Assembly (NCBI RefSeq): GCF_029784155.1
Contig: NC_073691.1
Coordinates: 26,951,976 to 27,015,975, forward strand
Length of the DNA: 64,000 nucleotides
From: Uranotaenia lowii
Taxonomy: Eukaryota > Arthropoda > Insecta > Diptera > Culicidae
Direction of reading: 5' to 3'
Part shown: one piece after another, positions 56,448 to 64,000 of the stretch
How positions within the stretch are numbered: position 1 is the first letter of the stretch
Layout: each line of letters begins with the position of its first letter
Program-made: the position numbers and the translations under genes
Notes under the pieces: generated by a model
What the model saw: the letters and a program-made list of their open reading frames with translations, nothing else
Database searches by the model: none
What the model was told of the DNA's origin: nothing

Positions 56448-57606
56448 ACAACAAAGATGGCGGCGCTGCGGTCATTCACCCATCATTCGTCGCCTACTGA
56501 GCGTTGCTGTCACTCATCCTTCACTCATCAGCACGCCGCTCATTTCTTATCGCAATATCGGTCAAAATCTATGTCACGCGCTTGCTACTTACATACTATC
56601 TGTCATTAGGTGAGGTGTTTTCACTAAACCATGAGGGAAGAAAAAGGCAAGAAAAAATCCCATGGCCTGCTTCATCGTTAGTATTTTAAAACAGTTTGAA
56701 CGAAACAAAGGAAAAAGGTATTTTTAAAACTAGCTCATTTTGGGGTACAAATCAGTCGTTGGAACAGCTCACAAAAAAAAAACGTTTCCAACCAATTGCA
56801 AATGAAATCTTTTCTGCTCGCATCAAGTATTTATTTTATTTCACCCCACGAATCTTCAATCGAGAGAGAAAAAAAACGCAAAGAAAAGTGATTAAAAAAA
56901 TCCAACCAACCTTGATTCCTCGGTCCAAAATCGTTGCCAGAATCGCGCTTTCCACCGAAAAAAAAAACGCAAAACAAAACTCTGAGCAGCAACACGAAGA
57001 AAACTTTATGGAGGGCAACGATTTTTGCAGTCATTGCTATTTTTAGGGTTAACATCGAAACAGCCATCAGTCCGCTTTTACGAGTGTGTTCCCGCGCACA
57101 TATAAACATTTATAGATATAAACGGTTCAAGTTTTTGCTACGAGAGCAACCGAAAAAAAAATAACAACAAGTTACTGTTTTAGTTTTAGTTTCCCTTCGA
57201 GTGAAATATGACTTGAATTCGATGAAAAGGTGGAAGGTGGAAATCTGTTTAAAAGTAAATTTCGACTGCTTCTGGCGGTTTGCCGGTTATAATTATAGTT
57301 AGGAGGGATCATCCAAAGCGAAAATCACGAACGTGAAGAACCACCCACGCTCTATGTTATTACGATCGGTGATATTTCGAAAGGGAAACTCACGTTAAAA
57401 AAAAAAACTAGTGATCTAATGATGAGTGACATTTCGTTTGCGTTTTCGATTGGTTTGGAGAAATTGGAAATTGGCATTGGAAACGATTCCATTTGCAAAT
57501 GTTGATACACACTCACTCGCGCTGCTCTTGGTTTAGCTCTATATAAATTCCTATCTTATTATTTATTTGTAATTTAATGGAAGAAATAAAAATTGAACTT
57601 AATAAT
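56448..57606 (+). other. Chd64: Chd64 3' UTR with poly(A) signal
   Basis: The sequence downstream of the stop is non-repetitive for about 1.1 kb and contains AATAAA at 57585-57590, so cleavage near 57600-57610 is expected. Short ORFs here are fortuitous. Confidence 0.55.
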
Positions 57607-59012
57607 ACTTGAAACTCGTTTGATTCTATTCAAATTCGAAATAAAATAGCGTTGTCTGTTATAATCCAGCAAAATTCTTCTTACTCCAAATATAGTTGAT
57701 GATTAAGTTTCTCAACAAATAATAATTAAAAAATTTGTTACAATTAGAGAGAAAAAAATCGCAACTCATGTTTGTGAATTGCTTATCTTGATAGGGAATT
57801 TTTCGTTCTTAATGTTGGATGAAAAATTGTGATACTTAATCGAAGAATGCTTGATGCTGTTTCAGTTAAATTTCTTCTTCAATGGTGACCATCGAAAAAT
57901 AATGCATCTGTTCATCAGTTTTTCAAGACACAACATGAAGCTGTAGTTTTACGATGCAGTTTTTAAGGATAAAAATTAACATACATATATTCTTCGTATT
58001 ATTTTTTTTAATTCATGAGTTCAATTTAATCCATTAAAAGGGCTTGTTCAAATTTCAAATGACCCGGGACTACAAAATTCGGCTTTTCCCCGAGGTTATA
58101 AGAATTTAAAAGCTGATATAAATAATTTGGGAACTCTGAGTACAAATGTGCCTTTGATGAAAACGGGTAAAATTACAAAGTAGATTCAATGAATTGAAGG
58201 TTTATAGTTTATGACAATTTTTGTCTCGGATCCCAAGAGGTTTATAGTAGGCCTTGAACGATCAACTCACCAAATGAGTTAGAAATTCATCAAAGTAAAA
58301 CTCTCTTCAATCGGTCTGCCGTTCAAACAAAAGTTCAATGATAAGTATTTTTTACATTTTTTTGAATTTTTATGCTATGTTGTCAAAAATTTATTTTATT
58401 TATTTTTATTATTATATCCTTCAATTTTTCTACAGCAAAGTGTTTGTTTTATAATGTAAACTGATTTCAAATTTTACATTTACAAAAAATGAAATGTAAA
58501 AGGGTAAGAAAATAATTCCAGCATTCCATTTGTTTAACGAATATTGTCACCGTCGTCACTGTCGTTGACTGTTTTTTTACGGAAACTTCTTTATTTTTAC
58601 AATTTGAATTTTTGAACGTCATCTTGGAATTTTGAAATTCCGTATAACTTCATTTTAAAATCACATAAATCACAGTACTGTATACTGGTTACTGAATTAT
58701 GGATTAACATTACTAGTTTTTTAGTTTTGGATTTATTTCTAATCTTGATTAACTTCAACCTTTTCTCAGTTTTCACAGTGCTTTTTTCAATTCCCGGTTT
58801 TTTTTCCTGTTTTCCCGGTTCGCTGGCCACCCTTGTGAATGGAAGAAAATTTATGAAATTGCGGATTTTGAGATAGCGTCCAATACTGAAGTTCATTGAC
58901 AAAAATTTTTGTACAGGATCGAGAAAAATCCAGAAAAATACCTTTGGGAGACCAAAAAACAGCTGGAAATCAACTATTCGACCAAAGTTCACATGATAAA
59001 TCGTTTAAAAAG
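57607..59012. other. AT-rich intergenic DNA, nothing recognised
   Basis: A degraded CCCGGTT-containing stretch near 58795-58830 may be another MITE remnant. Confidence 0.5.
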
Positions 59013-59020
59013 ATCTAGAG

Positions 59021-59211
59021 CAGTGGTTTTCAAAGTGGCCCCTACCGCCCCCAGAGGGGCGTTTAGAGACTACAAGGGGGCGGTGGAAGGGCTCAGAGTT
59101 GTCCTTTTTTGCATTCCAGAACAAATTTATTCCAAAATGCCCTTAGGGGGGCGTTGAGCTCTAAAATATCAATGGAGGAGGGCGGTGAGCGAAAAAGTTT
59201 GAAAACCACTG
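59021..59211. mobile_element. hAT-type MITE, 191 bp
   Basis: The ends CAGTGGTTTTCAAA and TTTGAAAACCACTG are perfect inverted repeats of 14 bp. The flanking 8-mers ATCTAGAG (59013-59020) and TTCTAGAG (59212-59219) match at 7 of 8 positions, as expected for an aged hAT target duplication. The interior has GGGGGCG-rich words in both orientations. Confidence 0.92.
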
Positions 59212-59219
59212 TTCTAGAG

Positions 59220-61307
59220 GATCCAATTGTGAGCTAAAATATGAATAAAAATGAAGATGATTGATTCGACGAAGTTAAGGCATATGAGAGGTTTTTTCAA
59301 GCTCAATCCGAAAATATGAGTAAAGGAAGTGGCAAAAGGATAAATTTTTCTGACTGGTTTGCCTAGCTGACTTACAAACAGGCTTGACTTAATTTCTACA
59401 AAGGTAGAAAAGCTGCCCACCAAGTAAAACAAACAAAATTCGGTGGTCAAATCGTGCGAAAAATATTTGGACTGCTAGTGGGAAGATATTTAAAAAAAAA
59501 TCTTAATGGATAGCAAAACGATCTTTTTTGCAATAACCTGGCAGGTCTCCAACCAGAAACTTTTAGTTGACAAGTCTCGCCTGTATTCCCCGGAGATGAA
59601 AAAGATAAAAATTGAGAAACTAGTACTTGAGGACGCTAACGTTCTGTGGAAATTGCAAATCACTCAGTGTTTCAAAACGATTGACACGATGAATGAAACA
59701 GCACTCTTAAAGCACTTCAATAGCTCTCTATTTACTGTATATGCTAGTATAATATATACACTAAGGTTTTTTTTACGCGGTATGAATTCCGTCGTTGACG
59801 TATAGGACTGGGAATATTTTCACTCAAAAAACGTGTTGATTCGCGAGAGCCGTGTAGAAAAATCATATCCATGGCAAAAAACGCATAAAAAGAAGCCGTG
59901 TTAGAAAAACTGAGCAAAATTAAATCGCGTAAAAAAAGACCTTAGTGTACTGTGTTTAAGTTTGTTCTGGAATCGTGCCACTATGCAAAAACTGTAGTGG
60001 AATGGTAAAAAGTCAAATATTTTGTTCTTGAAACTAGCTTTGATTTGAAGGGGATGTTAATAGTATGCATTATAGATGGCGCACGTGTTGTTAATGTCGA
60101 AAAAATTCTTCATTGGAGGTCATTCAAAAACCACTAGTCAGAAAAAACTACAAAATATGTACATATAAACATTACACTACCAGAAAGCTTTGCTAAAAAT
60201 TTCATCAATGAACATTCATGAATTCAAAAGTTATTACAAAACAAGTTGTTGCATTTTTCCGAACACACTCCCTAATAAACTCTAAGCTTACCTTGATTGA
60301 CTAGTCATATTAACCTTAAATCATTTAACCCGAAATACTGAAATTCACAATATTTTGTAAACATAGTAAATCTTTGATTAAACATATTGCATACATTTCG
60401 AGTTCCACATCGTCAAAGTTTGCTACTCCTTGATTGTCGAGGTCATCAATTTTGCCAAAAGAATGCAGCTTGGGATTATCAATTCATTCTCAATACACAA
60501 AACTCATGCTCTCCCTTAAAAAAACACAATAACAGCGCCGGCCACGTCTTAGTAGTCAATAAGGGATGAAAGAAGGATGTTAGTAAGATATTTTTTAGGG
60601 TCAACCATAAACCTGTTATTCCAGTTTTTTTCTTGAAAAACTCTGAGACAATGATAAGTCAGTATCACCAGGTATAGAAACCGTCTATACGTCTGCAAAT
60701 CTATATTCAAGTATCTCAGGTTATAGATCAGGAGCCATTTTTGGAAAATGGTGCGATCTTCGTTTTTTTACACCTCCTATGTTCCTAGACATTTCCTCAG
60801 GGAACTCGTATTAACATGTGTAAAGCGATTTTAACTTGAGAATTTAAAAAAAAATATGAACACTCAAATAATTAGAAAAGCAACCATTCGAATATCCCAC
60901 AACCAAGCCTAGTCCCTTACTATAATTTCACAAAACAGAATATTAAAAAGACTGCTGAAAAAAAAGACAAATACACACTAAACCAAAACATGGTATGAAG
61001 AATCAAAAAGTTTCATATGACACAATTTGGAAACATGTTGAATTGTGAGCCAGGTTTGAAGAAAGTTGCTTTGAAAAACTTTGCGATTCGTTGCCAATAT
61101 CTGCCTCATATTTTGTAGTTAAATACTATTCAATGCTTAATTATTTAAACTTTCATTTTATCCTTTCAACAAAGAAAAATTGAAAATACTTTTTCGTGTA
61201 GTAAATTACTTGTTTCAATCAGTTAGATATTACATTGACAGAATATAAGTTAGAATCGGTTGTAATCCGATTGAAAAGGTTATTTTAAATAGATCATTTG
61301 ACAAACA
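59220..61307. other. AT-rich intergenic DNA, nothing recognised
   Basis: An ORF at 59506-59805 has no recognisable domain. No other features. Confidence 0.5.
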
Positions 61308-61309
61308 TA

Positions 61310-62493
61310 CACTGCCGGCCAAAAGTTTGGGATCACCCACTAAAAAAATATGCAAATTTTGATCGTTCATATCTCAGCCGTCTTAGGACATATTGAAAAT
61401 CTTCTGATCTCATTTGAAAGATAAGGAGCAATAGCTATCTCGGAGGTATTTTTCCCAAATATAATGTTTTAGTTTTGAACTTAAAACTTAACCTAAAGTT
61501 ATAACATTTTCAAAAAATCGCACTCAATATTCAAAGCCGATCATCTCGGGATAGTGTGGACCAAATCTCAAAATTTGAGTGGCATTAGAATTCCTATTCT
61601 TTACTTCTCAAAACACAATCAAAAAATTTTTTGAAAAAATTCAAAAACGCATTTCTAATTAATAAAATAGACACTTGAGTTGTCGTCCAAAAGTTTGGGA
61701 TCACCTCTTTGTATGGTGAGTTTGGGATCATTCTTATAAAAACATGCAAATTTATTTTATTCATATCTTTCTCATCTAACATCGTATTGCAGATCTGAAG
61801 GGTTCATTTGGAAGCTTAGGAATTGTTGTTTTTTAATAAATTCATTCAAAAATTATATTTTAAGGTGAGAACTATAAAAAACATCTGGGAACTTTCAAAA
61901 AAACAATAAATTTCAGGTGATTTTTTTTATGGTTATCACTTCAAAATATAATTTTTGAATGAATTTATTAAAAAATAACAATTCCTTAGCTTCCAAATGA
62001 ACCTTTCAGATCTGCAATACGATGTTAGATGAGAAAGATATGAATAAAATAAATTTGCATGTTTTTATAAGAATGCTCCCAAACTCACCATACAAAGAGG
62101 TGATCCCAAACTTTTGGACGACAACTCGAGTGTCTATTTTATTAATTAAAAATACGTTTTTGAATTTTTTCAAAAAATTTTTTGATTGTGTTTTGAGAAG
62201 TAAAGAACAGGAATTCTAATGCCACTGAAATTTTGAGATTTGGTCCACCCTATCCCGAGATGATCGGCTTTGAATATTGAGTGCGATTTTTTGAAAATGT
62301 TATAACTTTAGGTTAAGTTTTAAGTTCAAAACTAAAATATTATATTTGGGCAAAATACCTCCGAGATAGCTATTGCTCATTATCTTTCAAATGAGATCAG
62401 AAGATTTTCAATATGTCCTAAGACGGCTGAGATATGAACGATCAAAATTTGCATGTTTTTTAGTGGGTGATCCCAAACTTTTGGCCGGCAGTG
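61310..62493. mobile_element. 1,184-bp palindromic foldback with Tc1-like ends
   Basis: The ends CACTGCCGGCCAAAAGTTTG and its inverted copy are flanked by TA on both sides (61308-61309, 62494-62495), the Tc1/mariner target signature. The two arms, each about 570 bp, are almost complementary along their whole length around a spacer of about 40 bp (61885-61925). As a result the same 62-residue ORF appears on opposite strands at 61594-61782 and 62022-62219. No transposase is encoded. GTTTGGGATCACC, repeated inside each arm near 61695 and 62105, suggests a second end captured within each arm. Confidence 0.95.
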
Positions 62494-62495
62494 TA

Positions 62496-64000
62496 TCTCC
62501 ACAAACATATCAAACATATTGTACCATTTTAAAATCTTTTTGCACAATCTTTGTCACTGAGTATATGAATTTCGTCTGTGGAAACATAGTCAATTTTCTT
62601 TGAACATTTTGTTTCGTCTTCATAAAAATCACTCATAAATTTAAAAAAATCAATGAATATTTCGAATACATATTAAAATATCGCTAAAATCTAAGTTTTA
62701 ATGATGTTGCTGAATGATATTAGAATTTTTATGCACTTCGATATTGATAGCACCTGTATCCGTGATCTATTCTTAGGTCTAATTTATACAAGAATTGGAC
62801 CAACAAAATTAGATTCAATCCAATGAAAAAAATGGCAATTCGTGCAGGAAAATTGCAAAAATGATATTTATTTATTATTTTGAAAAAAAAAAACTAGTTT
62901 TTTGGAAAATCGCTGTTATTTCTTCAAATTTCGGAATTCCAACAAATGTTTTGATCTAAATGAAACACAAACATCTTTCTAGACTAATCACAATGTTAGC
63001 AAAAAAATTGAAAAATCGTATCGAAATAAATCCAAGATTTCAAATAATGTTTTTAAACTTTGATGGGCCATTACTCTCATAAGACTCAAAATAATGACTT
63101 CAAACTTGTTAAGTTGTGTTATTCAAATTAAAATGTCATTATTTAAAAAAGTCATGCATTAAAGGGTTGATAAAATATCAAAACAATTTAAAATTTTCAG
63201 TTTTTTTACACGAGATAAATTTATTTTCGTCTTATCTATTCAACGCCTACTCCGAACCTCAAAATCTTGCTTTATAAACCAAATTCCTTTTTTTTCTTAG
63301 TTTGTAGTGCAATTGAATGAATTTCAATGACAGTTAAATTTAAAAAAAAATTCTAATAGAGTAAAATTTTGGATTGTTTGCAATGCTTTTCATTCTTGCC
63401 GTTTTTGTCATTTGAACTCGGATAGTTTGAAAATTTCAAGGGCCACAATATTCTTCATCTTATTTCTACAGCAAAGGGTTGCTGTTAATTTAAATTAGGT
63501 TTCAGTAGATCACATTGGAGAACTATGAAATTTCGAACAGTAATTTCATTAAGATTGATAAACGGTAGCTATTTAAACAGGTATTTTACGAGGCAGTTTT
63601 AACTGTTTGACGGAAACGGATAATACGGGTTTTTTTCTGTCAGATAACTGATGAGAAACCAGTGGGGTCAGAGAAGGTTGCTAGAAATCACAATTCACCC
63701 ACAAAGAGAGTGATGGGGCAAGCTTATCCATTACTGGCGAATAGTAACGCGCCAATCTATTCGACCAATTAACGCCATGTGTAATTGCTAGTTTGAAAGA
63801 TTTCCTGACTTTATGTCAGACTAATCTTAACAGTCAATTGGGTGGGAAGGGATGTTACACAGTTCCCAACCTTTAAAGGAAAGTCATGAATTCTGTATGT
63901 TTATAAGAATCGCAGCAAGCCCGGCTGCAGTTCTGTAAAAAATTCAAATAATCAAAACAAACAGAAACGTCATTACTTATACACTAAAGAGACTATACTG
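62496..64000. other. AT-rich intergenic DNA; slightly more complex from 63560
   Basis: No gene recognised. From about 63560 to 63870 the composition is less AT-rich and could be regulatory or the start of another feature beyond the window. Confidence 0.45.

Noticed and set aside
56831..57164. ORFs in the Chd64 3' UTR
   Set aside because: Lysine/asparagine-rich low-complexity frames on both strands without domain or start context.
59506..59805. 99-residue plus-strand ORF
   Set aside because: No recognisable domain, AT-rich composition and no splice or promoter context.
60278..60310. Minus-strand short ATG exon with an AAG|GTAAGC donor
   Set aside because: Phase 2 and no family resemblance, and Chd64 would lie inside the intron.
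61594..62219. Twin 62-65-residue ORFs as a real gene pair
   Set aside because: They are the same sequence seen in the two arms of a palindrome; no family motif.

Overview
The window looks like non-coding-rich insect nuclear DNA, most likely a mosquito or another lower fly. The AT content is high and introns run to tens of kilobases. A BEL/Pao element whose Gag starts with a PHD finger, a DD37E (ITmD37E-type) transposase and Drosophila-style Inr/DPE promoter elements point the same way. Species cannot be called from sequence alone.

Only two conserved host genes are clear, and both are small calponin-homology actin-binding proteins. On the minus strand a muscle-protein-20-like gene runs from exon 2 (28334-28545) through exon 3 (10829-10949) to the terminal exon (5-196). 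Its short first coding exon was not found. On the plus strand a Chd64/transgelin gene has a 21-nt first coding exon (53696-53716), a CH exon (55875-56195), a calponin-motif exon (56265-56447) and a 3' UTR to about 57.6 kb. A well-formed Inr+DPE core promoter at 42796 probably serves it from a distance. The genes lie head to head and share one intron position, so they are ancient paralogues. A possible third, small secreted-protein gene (8305-8882, minus) sits inside the last intron of the Mp20-like gene.

The rest is intron and intergenic sequence filled with mobile elements. Intron 3 of the Mp20-like gene (0.2-10.8 kb) has a decayed copia pol, an AT-rich unit with a 24-bp repeat, a long CTGAAT-type simple-sequence tract and a possible 3.1-kb TIR element. 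Intron 2 (11-28.3 kb) has nested inverted repeats, a 7,025-bp BEL/Pao element with two 581-bp LTRs and a perfect 5-bp duplication, a MITE, a 2-kb element with CAGGG ends, and a GC-rich unique block at 25.5-28.3 kb. Between the genes are a 3.3-kb palindromic structure (31.8-35.2 kb), a broken ITmD37E transposase, a promoter island (41.2-42.9 kb), LINE fragments (one split by a 1,275-bp mariner with exact TA duplication), an LTR-like segment with four heat-shock-element dimers and a TATA box, and a 5'-truncated LINE with a 12-bp duplication. Intron 1 of Chd64 carries about ten copies of a roughly 21-bp quasi-palindromic motif. Beyond Chd64 are a 191-bp hAT MITE and a 1,184-bp near-perfect palindrome with Tc1-like ends.

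The two genes are expected to act on the actin cytoskeleton or thin filaments in muscle. Nothing links the mobile elements to them beyond position, although several could supply regulatory sequence. All calls come from reading the sequence; no database search was run.
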